DNA of 64,000 bases from an uncultured Bacteroidales bacterium (GTDB lineage Bacteria > Bacteroidota > Bacteroidia > Bacteroidales > Muribaculaceae). Under the pieces are notes generated by a model, which saw nothing but the letters and a program-made list of their open reading frames with translations, made no database searches and had not been told where the DNA came from. The translations under genes and the position numbers were made by a program. The stretch spans positions 62,001-126,000 of the forward strand of contig CADCFN010000015.1 in assembly GCA_902800715.1 (NCBI GenBank). The letters run 5' to 3'. Positions 16,895 to 24,981 of the stretch are shown here, piece by piece; positions within the stretch are counted from its first letter, which is position 1; each line of letters starts with the position of its first letter.

Positions 16895-18436
16895 ATGCCA
16901 GGACTTTCCAAATCAAGATACACCACCTTCTGCCAGTGCAGCAAGGCCTTATGGCTTCGAGTTTATCACCCGGAACTGCAACCTGAGGACCCTAACCTGC
17001 AAGCCCGGTTTGACGCAGGCAACGAAGTGGGCGACCTGGCGATGGGGCTCTTCGGACCCTTTGTTGAGGTGACTACGCACACTGCTGAAGGGAAACTCGA
17101 TCTCAAAGCGATGATTGAGAAAACCAATCAGGAAATGGACCGTGGCACCGAGGTCATCTGCGAGGCATCGTTCTCATACGAGGGCTGCTATTGTGCAGTT
17201 GACATCCTGCGCCGCGAGGGACGCGGATGGGCCATCTATGAAGTGAAAAGTTCCTCAAGCCATAGCGGTGATGAGGTCCAATTGCCTGACAAGTTTGACA
17301 AATATGCCGTGGATATCGCCTTCCAGCGATGGGTTCTCGAGCAATGCGGTGTAAAGGTGACTGGCACCTATCTGGTGACCATCAATGGTGACTATGAACG
17401 CGTGGGAGACCTAGACATTCACCAGTTGTTCCGAATTATCAACCTTAAGGATAAAGTTGATGATGAGTATCCGTTGGTCCCTGCCAGAGTGCAACTCGCC
17501 AAGCAAACATTGGAACAGGAGCAGGAGCCTGAACGTGCCATAGGACCTCATTGTGCCGATCCATACGAATGCGGCTTTTGGCAATATTGCGCTGCTCAGC
17601 AGGGTTTGACACAGGACGAGGGCGAGCCCACCGTATTTGACCTTTACAGGATGAAAGCCGACAAGAAATGGGAATACTACAATGCCGGTAAAATTACCTT
17701 TGAGGATTTGCGTGACGAATCCTTGAGCGATATGCAGCAGTTACAGGTTGAATGTACGTTGACTGGCACCGAACATATCGAACATGAGGGTATCAGAGAC
17801 TTCCTTGACGGACTTTCCTATCCGCTCTATTTCCTGGACTTCGAGACCTTTCAGCCAACCATTCCGCCATTTGACCACATTCGGCCGTATCAGCAGGTTA
17901 CTTTCCAATACTCGTTGCATATCATCGAGCATGAGGGCGGTAAGTTGGTTCACAAAGAATTCTTGGCACCCAGTGACGGCAGTGACCCTAGGCGGGCCCT
18001 TGCTGAGCGCTTGTGCCAAGACATACCGATGAACGTCTGCTCGTTGGCCTACAACAAAGCCTTTGAGTGCACTCGCATTAAAGAGTTGGCTGGTTTATAT
18101 CCCGACTTGTCGGCACATCTGCTCAATATATCCGACCATATCGTGGATCTGATCACGCCTTTCCGAGCCAGGCATTATTATGTGCCAGCGATGGGCGGTT
18201 CATTCTCCATCAAGAGCGTGCTGCCCGCCCTGTTCCCCGATGACCCGTCACTCGACTACCATAACCTCGATGAGCGTGTGCAGAACGGCGTCGCCGCCAT
18301 GACCATCTTCCCCCAGATTCAGCACATGGCCCCCGACGAGGCCGCAGCAACCCGCGAAGCCCTGCTCCGCTACTGCGAACTCGACACCCTAGCCATGGTA
18401 AAAGTCTGGCAAAAACTGAGATCGGTAACGGAATAA
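16895..18436 (+). CDS. DUF2779 protein: Cas4-like nuclease module plus DnaQ-like exonuclease module
   Basis: 513 aa. The N-terminal half resembles Cas4/PD-(D/E)XK nucleases with Fe-S cysteines: CQC at residues 13-15, AIYEVKSSS near 114 (catalytic E-x-K), and HCADPYECGFWQYC near 220. The C-terminal half is the DUF2779 region, with the RNase H-fold pattern LYFLDFETF near 310 and a final YCELDTLAMVKVW. It therefore looks like a two-module DNA-processing enzyme, possibly in repair or defence; the actual role is not known. A promoter TATCTTTG lies at 16855-16862. It is the last ordinary-looking gene before the unusual cluster at 18.5-22.8 kb. Confidence 0.8.
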   Translation: MPGLSKSRYTTFCQCSKALWLRVYHPELQPEDPNLQARFDAGNEVGDLAMGLFGPFVEVTTHTAEGKLDLKAMIEKTNQEMDRGTEVICEASFSYEGCYCAVDILRREGRGWAIYEVKSSSSHSGDEVQLPDKFDKYAVDIAFQRWVLEQCGVKVTGTYLVTINGDYERVGDLDIHQLFRIINLKDKVDDEYPLVPARVQLAKQTLEQEQEPERAIGPHCADPYECGFWQYCAAQQGLTQDEGEPTVFDLYRMKADKKWEYYNAGKITFEDLRDESLSDMQQLQVECTLTGTEHIEHEGIRDFLDGLSYPLYFLDFETFQPTIPPFDHIRPYQQVTFQYSLHIIEHEGGKLVHKEFLAPSDGSDPRRALAERLCQDIPMNVCSLAYNKAFECTRIKELAGLYPDLSAHLLNISDHIVDLITPFRARHYYVPAMGGSFSIKSVLPALFPDDPSLDYHNLDERVQNGVAAMTIFPQIQHMAPDEAAATREALLRYCELDTLAMVKVWQKLRSVTE

Positions 18437-18534
18437 CACAAAACATCCAGGAAGCAATCAGCATTTTTAACAATCAATCAACAGGCTACTGCTCAGTAAA
18501 TTAATTAGAGAAGCACATAGAAAATTTGTGTTCC

Positions 18535-18566
18535 TTTTGAATTTTTTCATTTTCGTACTATGTTAT
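18535..18566 (+). promoter_or_regulatory. Promoter-like motif TTTTGAATTTTTT / TACTAT, copy 1
   Basis: ttttgaattttttc starts at 18535 and tactatgtta at 18556 (21 bases start to start), upstream of the gene at 18600. The -10-side sequence differs from the usual TAnnTTTG box. Confidence 0.55.
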
Positions 18567-18599
18567 AAGTGTGAAAATCATTCTTAATAAAGTACGATT

Positions 18600-19007
18600 A
18601 TGAGATTACAGATGCCAGAACTTCCTTGTTTTAAGCCGCGAGCTGAAGTCGGCGACGTTGTGTATTACATTTCGCCAAATAATCGTTATGCCGTAAAACG
18701 GGCGACTGTTGTTGAGATTTTGCGCTCGGGCGGTGAGTATCGTCAAGTGATGAGCAATGCCGAAGTTGTTGTCAAAGATGCTCATTCGGTTGACGATTAC
18801 TCGACGTTTACCAGCCGCGATGATGCTGTGCAGTTTATCCTCGCCTCTCTTGTTGATCGCATCAATGACCATAAGACCCGCATTGCCACGCTGCAGCATG
18901 AATTAGATGTCAGTGAACGTGTACTTGCTACCCTGCGAAAGCAATACCCTGATTTGCCAGCCGAACTCCCGGTACCCATGAAAAGCACAATAGACTACCA
19001 GAATTAG
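18600..19007 (+). CDS. Hypothetical protein, 135 aa
   Basis: Not recognised. The N-terminal half has a beta-rich, SH3-like look (VGDVVYYISPNNRYAVKRATVVEI in part) of the kind that reads a ligand or nucleic acid; the second half (residues 75-115) is helical with heptad-like spacing, DRINDHKTRIATLQHELDVSE in part, so a coiled coil is likely. It is the first gene of the cluster that uses the TTTTGAATTTTTT motif. It is soluble, with no signal peptide. Confidence 0.7.
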   Translation: MRLQMPELPCFKPRAEVGDVVYYISPNNRYAVKRATVVEILRSGGEYRQVMSNAEVVVKDAHSVDDYSTFTSRDDAVQFILASLVDRINDHKTRIATLQHELDVSERVLATLRKQYPDLPAELPVPMKSTIDYQN

Positions 19008-19044
19008 GAGTTTCGACGCCCCAAATGAAAATAGTTGCCCGAAA

Positions 19045-19077
19045 TTTTGAATTTTTTTCCAAAAATTACTATATTAA
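19045..19077 (+). promoter_or_regulatory. Promoter-like motif TTTTGAATTTTTT / TACTATATTA, copy 2
   Basis: ttttgaattttttt at 19045 and tactatatta at 19067 (22 bases apart). The preceding bases gaaaatagttgcccgaaa resemble those before copies 3 and 4. The gene starts at 19118. Confidence 0.6.
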
Positions 19078-19117
19078 TAGTATAAAAGCATGTTGAACAA
19101 TATAAATCATTTCAGTT

Positions 19118-19327
19118 ATGACCATTTCAATTAAAATCAGCAATCCTTATCTGATGAATCGTGCCCACAACTATTTCTACAACAAAAATGTCCAGACCAT
19201 GTTGTGCAATAATGAAACTGAATTGACCCTTTTTAACCTAGAACGGACTGAAGCTGAGCTCCTTCTCAATGCCTTTACCAAACACTTTCACCTGAAACCA
19301 ACCATGCAGCATCCCCTTGCCGCATGA
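19118..19327 (+). CDS. Small protein, 69 aa, paralogue of the protein at 20199
   Basis: Not recognised as any known family. It shares with the 68-aa protein at 20199 a central YNRVHNYLYNK-like segment (here MNRAHNYFYNK) and the C-terminus LIKHFHLTP..Q..LAA (here FTKHFHLKPTMQHPLAA). The charged middle (LERTEAELLLNAF) would form an amphipathic helix. Both copies have the same promoter-like motif, so they are probably co-regulated. Small size and pairing fit a toxin, antitoxin, inhibitor or adaptor, but nothing shows which. Confidence 0.65.
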   Translation: MTISIKISNPYLMNRAHNYFYNKNVQTMLCNNETELTLFNLERTEAELLLNAFTKHFHLKPTMQHPLAA

Positions 19328-19365
19328 ACAAAAAAAGCGACCATAACGAAAAAAGTTGGTCCAGA

Positions 19366-19398
19366 TTTTGAATTTATTTCCTGGATGTTTCTATATTA
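19366..19398 (+). promoter_or_regulatory. Promoter-like motif TTTTGAATTTATT / TTCTATATTA, copy 3
   Basis: ttttgaatttatttc at 19366 and ttctatatta at 19389 (23 bases apart), preceded by cgaaaaaagttggtccaga. It lies about 210 bases before the LRR gene and would transcribe the conserved leader at 19541-19580. Confidence 0.55.
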
Positions 19399-19540
19399 AA
19401 TATGCGCCTTGTCTATCTGAATAATTATTCGTTAAAATGAGTTAAATTATTCATTAGAATTTGGCCAGCCAGATAAATTTCAGTATATTTTATCTCGGAA
19501 AAATTCCAATTGTTTGTTGAAGCGAACAAGTCATATAATA

Positions 19541-19580
19541 ATGAGAGGTATCCGAAACGCTCACTTGAAGGGAGTAGGAA
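19541..19580 (+). promoter_or_regulatory. Conserved 40-base leader element, copy a
   Basis: Begins atgagaggtatccgaaacgc and ends acttgaagggagtaggaa, 22 bases before the LRR start codon. It is repeated at 22224-22263 with only two changes. In this copy it could be read as a 16-codon ORF (MRGIRNAHLKGVGTTK), but in the other copy the fifth codon is a stop, so an RNA or DNA role is as likely as a peptide. Confidence 0.6.
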
Positions 19581-19601
19581 CAACTAAATAAATCATTGAT
19601 T

Positions 19602-20024
19602 ATGGGATTAGCAATTACAAATTATGGTGTGAAATTCTTTAGGAATGGTGTTGAGGTCACTGACGGTGTGAAGATCACTCAAGACAGGGTTGCCGTCGGC
19701 TCGGCCTGTGAGAACCCCGTCTGCATCATTTTCCCGTATTATGTCAAGGAAATCAAGGACCACGCGTTCCAGAATCTCGACTCCTTGGAGGCAATCTACA
19801 TCCCTGAGGGTTTGAAGGAGATTGGCCTCAATGCCTTTGCCGGCTGCTCCAACCTGCGACACGTCATCGTTCATGACTCCATCGAGACCATCGAGTACAG
19901 CAAGCCGGAACGCAAGTGGGAAATCTCCACGGGCAGACAGTGTGATTTCCTTGCCGAGAAGCTGAAGAAAGGGGGCTATGAAGTGCATCTCTACAAGAGC
20001 GGCGAGAACTTCTCTTGGGATTGA
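19602..20024 (+). CDS. Short leucine-rich-repeat (BspA/LRR_5-like) protein
   Basis: 140 aa starting MGLAITNYGVKFFRNGVEV. The centre has two LRR_5-type units (VKEIKDHAFQNLDSLEAIYIPEGLKEIG... and LNAFAGCSNLRHVIVHDSIETI), far fewer than surface BspA proteins, and no signal peptide, so it is probably cytoplasmic and may serve as a binding adaptor. The C-terminus (FLAEKLKKGGYEVHLYKSGENFSWD) is polar. It stands behind the 40-base leader and motif copy 3. An ATG six bases upstream is less likely. Confidence 0.72.
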   Translation: MGLAITNYGVKFFRNGVEVTDGVKITQDRVAVGSACENPVCIIFPYYVKEIKDHAFQNLDSLEAIYIPEGLKEIGLNAFAGCSNLRHVIVHDSIETIEYSKPERKWEISTGRQCDFLAEKLKKGGYEVHLYKSGENFSWD

Positions 20025-20127
20025 TGGGGCACTAACGGTGCTCTTATCATCAAAATGTTGTCATATTCACGCATTTCCAAATGCCTATATATCAATGGCT
20101 TGAAAAAATGAAAAATATTACCGAAAT

Positions 20128-20160
20128 TTTTGAATTTTTTGGGCCATGTTTACATATTAC
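20128..20160 (+). promoter_or_regulatory. Promoter-like motif TTTTGAATTTTTT / TACATATTAC, copy 4
   Basis: ttttgaattttttgg at 20128 and tacatattac at 20151 (23 bases apart), preceded by gaaaaatattaccgaaa. The gene starts at 20199. Confidence 0.55.
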
Positions 20161-20198
20161 TGACGAATTTCATTTTTAACTTTTAAATAATTACAATT

Positions 20199-20405
20199 AT
20201 GACAACAATCAAAACTACTTCACTGAGAACTTACAACCGGGTACACAACTACCTTTACAACAAACACATTGAATGCTGGGGGGACCTCGAAAAACTCGAA
20301 ATATCCTTCTTTGGGCTTGACAAAAATCAAACCGACCAACTCCTTGAAAAACTCATCAAACATTTCCACTTGACTCCAATTTCGCAACGAACCCTTGCAG
20401 CCTAA
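20199..20405 (+). CDS. Small protein, 68 aa, paralogue of the protein at 19118
   Basis: Unrecognised. YNRVHNYLYNKHIE and the C-terminal LIKHFHLTPISQRTLAA match the 69-aa protein at 19118. Predicted soluble. It is followed after 14 bases by a stable hairpin (20419-20462) and then by the AAA+ ATPase gene, which has no obvious promoter of its own, so the two may share a transcript partly terminated by the hairpin. Confidence 0.65.
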   Translation: MTTIKTTSLRTYNRVHNYLYNKHIECWGDLEKLEISFFGLDKNQTDQLLEKLIKHFHLTPISQRTLAA

Positions 20406-20418
20406 TTGGTTGCATCCG

Positions 20419-20462
20419 CTTGATATTGGGCGGATTGCAAATAACATCCGCTCAATATCAAT
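20419..20462 (+). terminator. Hairpin between small gene and AAA+ gene
   Basis: cttgatattgggcgga (20419-20434) pairs with tccgctcaatatcaat (20447-20462), 14 of 16 positions. No T-run follows directly, so it may attenuate or stabilise rather than fully terminate. Confidence 0.5.
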
Positions 20463-20545
20463 GATTAACATCATCATTGTTGTGCTCGTTTATCGGGTGC
20501 GACGCAAGTTTCATCGCAATTTATCAACCAAAATATCGTTTTACA

Positions 20546-22216
20546 ATGGAGAAAGAGAACAAAACAACCAAGCGTACAACCAGCAAGCAACTCACCTTGA
20601 TGAAAGCTGTCGAGACCATCGTTGAGAAATCCTGTGAATCGCAATTGTGCGACCTGTTCCTGAAGCAATGCAAGAAAGAAATCAAACTGGTCGCCGAGGC
20701 GTACAACATCACGCCGCAGCAAGCCATCCTGTTCTGCATCACGGTCGAATGCGGCCCCCGCAATGTGAGTCTCATCGAGTTATCACATCACCTCAATATG
20801 AGAAATGTCGCGAGCCTTTCTTTTGATGCCGACATTAAGGCCATGATAAAGATGAGGCTGATGCGCTATCGTAACCGGGAACGTGAGGCCTTTGACATTC
20901 CCGAGCATGTAATCAATGCCCTGCAGGAAAACAAAGCACAAATCTTACCCAAACTGACGGTTGAAGATGCCCCTGCAATGCTCGACCTGATGGGCACATG
21001 GTTCGATGCTCTGGATAATAACGACATCAGTCCCGATGATTTGGGCCAAGACTTGTTGAGTCTCTTCAAGGACAACCTGCATATCGGCTTTGCCCGAAAG
21101 ATGCTTGACCTGAAGCTCCCCTGCGCCAACATGATGCTTCTCTCGTTCTTCTGCAGCCAGCTCATCAACGAGGATGATAATCGCATTTGCAGCCATCAGT
21201 TAAAGTGCCTTTATGAGCGATGTTACGAACACCGTTCGACCGTGATGCATCTGGCGCATGGCGCACATATTCTTGCACAAATGGGATTGATTGAACCCGT
21301 CTGTGAAGACGGCAGGGCAAACACTTCGACGTTCACGTTGACCAGTAAGGCAAAAACTGACTTGCTGGCAGAATTTGACCTTACCGAGCCCGAGATGAAA
21401 CTGAGCAATGTGCTCTATCCTGACGGCATCACGCCCAAGGTCCTGTTTTATCCCAAGGCAATGGCGCAGCAGATCAAAGAACTGAATTCTTTCCTCGAGG
21501 CCGACAAATTCAAGCAGATTCAGCAGCGCATGATGGACAGCGGTTTCCGCACGGGCTTCGCCTGCTTGTTCTATGGCGCTCCAGGAACGGGAAAGACCGA
21601 GTCGGTTTATCAGCTGGCAAAAAAGACGGGCCGATGTGTCATGGCGGTGGACGTACCGCAAATCAAGAGCAAATGGGTTGGTGACAGCGAGAAGAACATC
21701 AAAGCGCTCTTTGACAAGTACCGTGAAATGGTCAAGCGAAGCAATGTGGCACCTATCCTGTTGTTCAACGAGGCCGATGCCATCTTCGGGGTGCGCAAGA
21801 ACGGTGCCGAGAGTGCCGTGGACAAGATGGAGAATACCATCCAGAACATCATCCTGCAGGAGATGGAAGACCTGAACGGTATCCTCATCGCAACGACCAA
21901 TCTCGCCACTAATCTGGACAGCGCCTTCGAGCGTCGTTTCCTCTATAAAATCGAGTTTGAAAAGCCGGACGCCAAGGTGCGCACTCGCATCTGGCAAAGT
22001 ATGGTGTCTGGTCTGAGCGACAGTGATGCCAGTGTCTTGGCGCAAGCCTATGAGCTGAGCGGAGGCCAAATCGAGAACATCGCCCGCAAAGACACCATCA
22101 ACCGAGTCCTGTATGGCGAGGGAAATGCCACTGAACGCCTCTCCACTCTCATGGACTACTGCAAGGCCGAGACCATGCAATCCGCCGCTAAAGCCCAAAG
22201 AATAGGTTTTAATTAA
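20546..22216 (+). CDS. AAA+ ATPase with long N-terminal helical region
   Basis: 556 aa from ATG 20546 (MEKENKTTKRTTSK). Residues 1 to about 310 are helical and unrecognised. The C-terminal part is an AAA+ domain: Walker A GAPGTGKT near residue 343, Walker B-like ILLFNEADAIFG near 405, sensor/Arg-finger region LDSAFERRFLYKIEF near 462, and an ELSGGQIENIARK sensor-2 segment. The Walker B line has N in place of the first acidic residue but keeps E and D. The family (FtsH/RuvB-like group of stand-alone Bacteroidetes ATPases) remodels proteins; the partner is unknown. The neighbours suggest a shared role with the small paralogues and the nucleotidase. Confidence 0.82.
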   Translation: MEKENKTTKRTTSKQLTLMKAVETIVEKSCESQLCDLFLKQCKKEIKLVAEAYNITPQQAILFCITVECGPRNVSLIELSHHLNMRNVASLSFDADIKAMIKMRLMRYRNREREAFDIPEHVINALQENKAQILPKLTVEDAPAMLDLMGTWFDALDNNDISPDDLGQDLLSLFKDNLHIGFARKMLDLKLPCANMMLLSFFCSQLINEDDNRICSHQLKCLYERCYEHRSTVMHLAHGAHILAQMGLIEPVCEDGRANTSTFTLTSKAKTDLLAEFDLTEPEMKLSNVLYPDGITPKVLFYPKAMAQQIKELNSFLEADKFKQIQQRMMDSGFRTGFACLFYGAPGTGKTESVYQLAKKTGRCVMAVDVPQIKSKWVGDSEKNIKALFDKYREMVKRSNVAPILLFNEADAIFGVRKNGAESAVDKMENTIQNIILQEMEDLNGILIATTNLATNLDSAFERRFLYKIEFEKPDAKVRTRIWQSMVSGLSDSDASVLAQAYELSGGQIENIARKDTINRVLYGEGNATERLSTLMDYCKAETMQSAAKAQRIGFN

Positions 22217-22223
22217 CTAGAAT

Positions 22224-22263
22224 ATGAGAGGCATCTGAAACGCTCACTTGAAGGGAGTAGGAA
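22224..22263 (+). promoter_or_regulatory. Conserved 40-base leader element, copy b
   Basis: Begins atgagaggcatctgaaacgc and ends acttgaagggagtaggaa, 8 bases after the AAA+ stop and 25 before the nucleotidase start. It differs from copy a (19541-19580) at two positions, one of which creates a TGA in the possible short ORF. Confidence 0.6.
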
Positions 22264-22288
22264 TCATCAATTAAAAAAAGTATAGATT

Positions 22289-22816
22289 ATGGGATTTAAA
22301 ATTAGCAGAAACACAAGTTTGAAATGCGGAAAAATCGTGTATGTCGATATGGATAATGTCCTGGTTGATTTCCAGAGCGGACTTGACCGTGTGCCTGAAG
22401 CGGTCAAAGCCGAATATGCCGATGACGGCACGGGTAAGCCACATTATGACGATATCCCCGGAATCTTCTCGTTGATGGACCCGATGCCTGGCGCTATCGA
22501 AGCCATGCAGGAACTGAACAAATTCTTCGACCTCTACATCCTCTCCACGGCCCCATGGCTCAACCCGTCTGCCTGGTGCGACAAACTGGAGTGGATACAG
22601 CGCTACTTCGGCAAGGGAAAAGACTCCATCTTCTACAAACGACTCATCATCTCTCACCACAAAGACCTCAACCGCGGCGACTTCCTGATCGATGATCGCG
22701 AGAAGAGCGGCGCCAAGGAGTTCAAGGGCGAGTTAATCCAATTTGGCTCACCCAAGTTCCCCGACTGGTCCGCTGTAGTAAAATATCTGAATAACCATCA
22801 ATACCTAAACAAATAA
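22289..22816 (+). CDS. 5'(3')-deoxyribonucleotidase-like HAD phosphatase
   Basis: 175 aa. HAD motif I is VYVDMDNVLVDF near residue 18, motif II lies in YILSTAPWLNPSAWCDKLEW, and motif III/IV in GDFLIDDREKSGAKEF. This matches NT5C-type enzymes that dephosphorylate dNMPs. It is soluble. Both this gene and the LRR gene begin ATGGGATT and are preceded by the same 40-base leader. Lying after an AAA+ ATPase, it could limit nucleotide pools in a stress or anti-phage response; that is inference only. Confidence 0.85.
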   Translation: MGFKISRNTSLKCGKIVYVDMDNVLVDFQSGLDRVPEAVKAEYADDGTGKPHYDDIPGIFSLMDPMPGAIEAMQELNKFFDLYILSTAPWLNPSAWCDKLEWIQRYFGKGKDSIFYKRLIISHHKDLNRGDFLIDDREKSGAKEFKGELIQFGSPKFPDWSAVVKYLNNHQYLNK

Positions 22817-22853
22817 AGCTTGAAATAATAGACCATAACAGACATAAGGTATT

Positions 22854-22990
22854 TAATCATGTGATAACATAAACTAATGAAAACATTTGGTTATCAGTAG
22901 ATTACAAATCAATGATTAATTTGTCGCATCACTTGATTTAGTATGTTATATCCCAAAACAGGGGACTACAAATCGGTCCGAGTCCCCCTC
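22854..22990. repeat. 137-base island repeat, copy R1
   Basis: Starts taatcatgtgataacataaa and ends in a GGGGACT...AGTCCCC hairpin (about 22961-22987). A copy of about 80 percent identity lies at 33191-33328 in the same orientation. The outer parts aatcatgtgat and atcacttgatt are imperfect inverted repeats. The bases just beyond, gtgggctggag (22998-23008), resemble the tmRNA 3' end core gtggagctggag. Confidence 0.75.
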
Positions 22991-23166
22991 AGCGTAAGTG
23001 GGCTGGAGTACAATTATTTTGGCAATGATATAGCTGTTGGCCCACTAAAACCCGCGAATCTTTATCGGTTTGCGGGTTTTCTAGCATTCTTTAGCTAAAA
23101 ATATTCCGGATTTACTGGAAAAGTCGCGAACTTTGCATTACTTTAATACAAAAACGGTATATTGGT

Positions 23167-24141
23167 ATGATTAACTTCGCAAAGTTCAATAACATTATCT
23201 CACTCACTTCTTACTTCAACACTAAGGAGAAGTGCCAACAGGCCATCATCGAGTCACGTTGGGATGACGGTGACGTGGTTTGTCCCTACTGTGGCGCACA
23301 TCATTGCTCCAAGCGTGGTGACGGACGTTTCCGTTGCAACCACTGCCTCAAGAACTTCTCCTGTCTTGTGGGTACAATCTTCGAGAATACTAAGATGCCG
23401 CTTATCAAGTGGTTCGTGGCCATGTACCTTATCAGCAGCCATAAGAAAGGCATTTCCTCTCATCAGTTGAGCCGCGACCTTGATATCACCCAAGCAAGCG
23501 CATGGTATATGTTGCAGAAAATCCGCTTGCTTTATCCTCAGAGCGATGCAGAAGCCTTTGAGGGCACTGTGGAGTGCGATGAGGTGTACATCGGTGGCAA
23601 GGAGAAGTGGAAGCACAAATCCATGAGAACGCCCCATACCCAAGGCCGTTCAACCAAGACCAAGACCCCCGTATTCGGTATGATGGAGCGAACCTACATC
23701 GAGGATGAAAAGGGTGACGTAATTCCCATGAGTTACGTTCACGCGTTCGTTGTTGAAAAGACCGACAAGGCCACATTGCAGCCCATTATCAAGCAGTTCG
23801 TTGCTGAGGGTTCAACAGTCATTACCGATGAGTTGAACGCCTACAATGGTCTGACCAAGTTGGGTTACGGTCACGCCATCGTTAATCACGGTGCTGAACA
23901 GTACGCGATTGGGGACATATTTACCAACACCATTGAGGGTTTTTGGAGTCATTTCCGTAGGATGATTACGGGTTGCTACCATGACGTTAGTGACGAGCAC
24001 CTTCAGCAATACATTGACGAGGCCGTGTATCGTTGGAATACACGAAAAATGGACGAATCAGAGAGATTCGCCCACATGTTCTCGATGTCAATCGGCATGA
24101 TTGTCCGTTGGAGTGAGGTTAGGTTGTGCCAAGCGGCTTAA
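23167..24141 (+). CDS. IS1595 family (ISXO2-like) transposase
   Basis: 324 aa. An N-terminal zinc ribbon (CPYC near residue 39, CNHC near 57) for end binding is followed by the ISXO2-like DDE domain: VECDEVYIGG near 140, VITDELNAYNG near 220, and NTIEGFWSHFRRM near 258, which supply the acidic catalytic residues. Length and motif order are typical and the frame is intact. It is the element's mobility gene, 124 bases inside the left end. Confidence 0.95.
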   Translation: MINFAKFNNIISLTSYFNTKEKCQQAIIESRWDDGDVVCPYCGAHHCSKRGDGRFRCNHCLKNFSCLVGTIFENTKMPLIKWFVAMYLISSHKKGISSHQLSRDLDITQASAWYMLQKIRLLYPQSDAEAFEGTVECDEVYIGGKEKWKHKSMRTPHTQGRSTKTKTPVFGMMERTYIEDEKGDVIPMSYVHAFVVEKTDKATLQPIIKQFVAEGSTVITDELNAYNGLTKLGYGHAIVNHGAEQYAIGDIFTNTIEGFWSHFRRMITGCYHDVSDEHLQQYIDEAVYRWNTRKMDESERFAHMFSMSIGMIVRWSEVRLCQAA

Positions 24142-24166
24142 TACTACTTGGTGATGGCAGTAATAG

Positions 24167-24934
24167 TTAATAATCATAACCTAAATATTGGTCAGTAGGT
24201 TCACGATGTGTGTCTAACGCCATATGGAGGCTTTCTAACGCATGTGCTGCCTGATAAAGATGTGTCGCACATTCTCCAAGCGCACCCATATTATCCCATT
24301 TTGTGTCACATGTCTGAAGATAATTCTTCAAACACAAGCTAGCGTCGTTAATCTTGTCAAATATTTCTTGTACTTTTTTTCGATGCCCATTCCACTCATC
24401 ATTGCCTAAATCTTTTTGTGTTTCTTTAAGACATCGTTTTACGGATTCCTTAATCACTCTATGTAAATCCGATTCTGTAAGTCTAATTGTCTTCTTCATA
24501 TTATATCTTGTTTTATGTTGTTTATTTTCGTTTGTTTCTGAGTTATGTAGTTTATAATGTGCTGACACTACTCGTTCAATTGCGTTAAATACATCTTCAT
24601 CCAACGATGTTTCGTATTCATTGGCATCAATCTGAATATCGTTGAAATCAAAGTATATCGTCTGTCCGTCAGGATATACCAAAGCAATGACGAATTTCCG
24701 TGAATCTTGAATGCTTTTAGACCAATCGCATATAATCAACACCCTTACATTTAAAGCCATGTACTTTTCGAACTTGTTATCACCAACTGTTCTATTAACA
24801 CACCACACATCAGGTATAGGAAAAGCCATCGCATCATCTAAGGTCTTGAACTCTCCAATGCTGACATTGCCCTTTTCAAAAATCACATTCGGACACCATT
24901 TATATTTATTGTTCTCGTTTTGGCTGTTATCCAT
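24167..24934 (-). CDS. Transposon passenger gene, unknown, 255 aa
   Basis: No family recognised for the N-terminal part (residues 1-140; soluble, mixed alpha/beta). From residue about 145 the sequence MKKTIRLTESDLHRVIKESV begins, which resembles the start of many small Bacteroidales phage/plasmid-associated proteins, so this may be a fusion of two former genes or a gene with an internal start at about 24499. The C-terminus is helical. It converges on the transposase and is divergent from the second passenger gene, with a 47-base gap containing both promoters. AT-rich compared with chromosomal neighbours. Confidence 0.65.
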   Translation of the reverse strand: MDNSQNENNKYKWCPNVIFEKGNVSIGEFKTLDDAMAFPIPDVWCVNRTVGDNKFEKYMALNVRVLIICDWSKSIQDSRKFVIALVYPDGQTIYFDFNDIQIDANEYETSLDEDVFNAIERVVSAHYKLHNSETNENKQHKTRYNMKKTIRLTESDLHRVIKESVKRCLKETQKDLGNDEWNGHRKKVQEIFDKINDASLCLKNYLQTCDTKWDNMGALGECATHLYQAAHALESLHMALDTHREPTDQYLGYDY

Positions 24935-24981
24935 TATTTGCTTACTTTTGCACTCTTATCAATCATAAATATCGTCGAAAT

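Noticed and set aside
22950-22990. tRNA-like 3' hairpin in R1 (GGGGACT...AGTCCCC)
   Set aside because: No cloverleaf can be drawn around it and the sister copy R2 lacks tRNA features; treated as part of the repeat.
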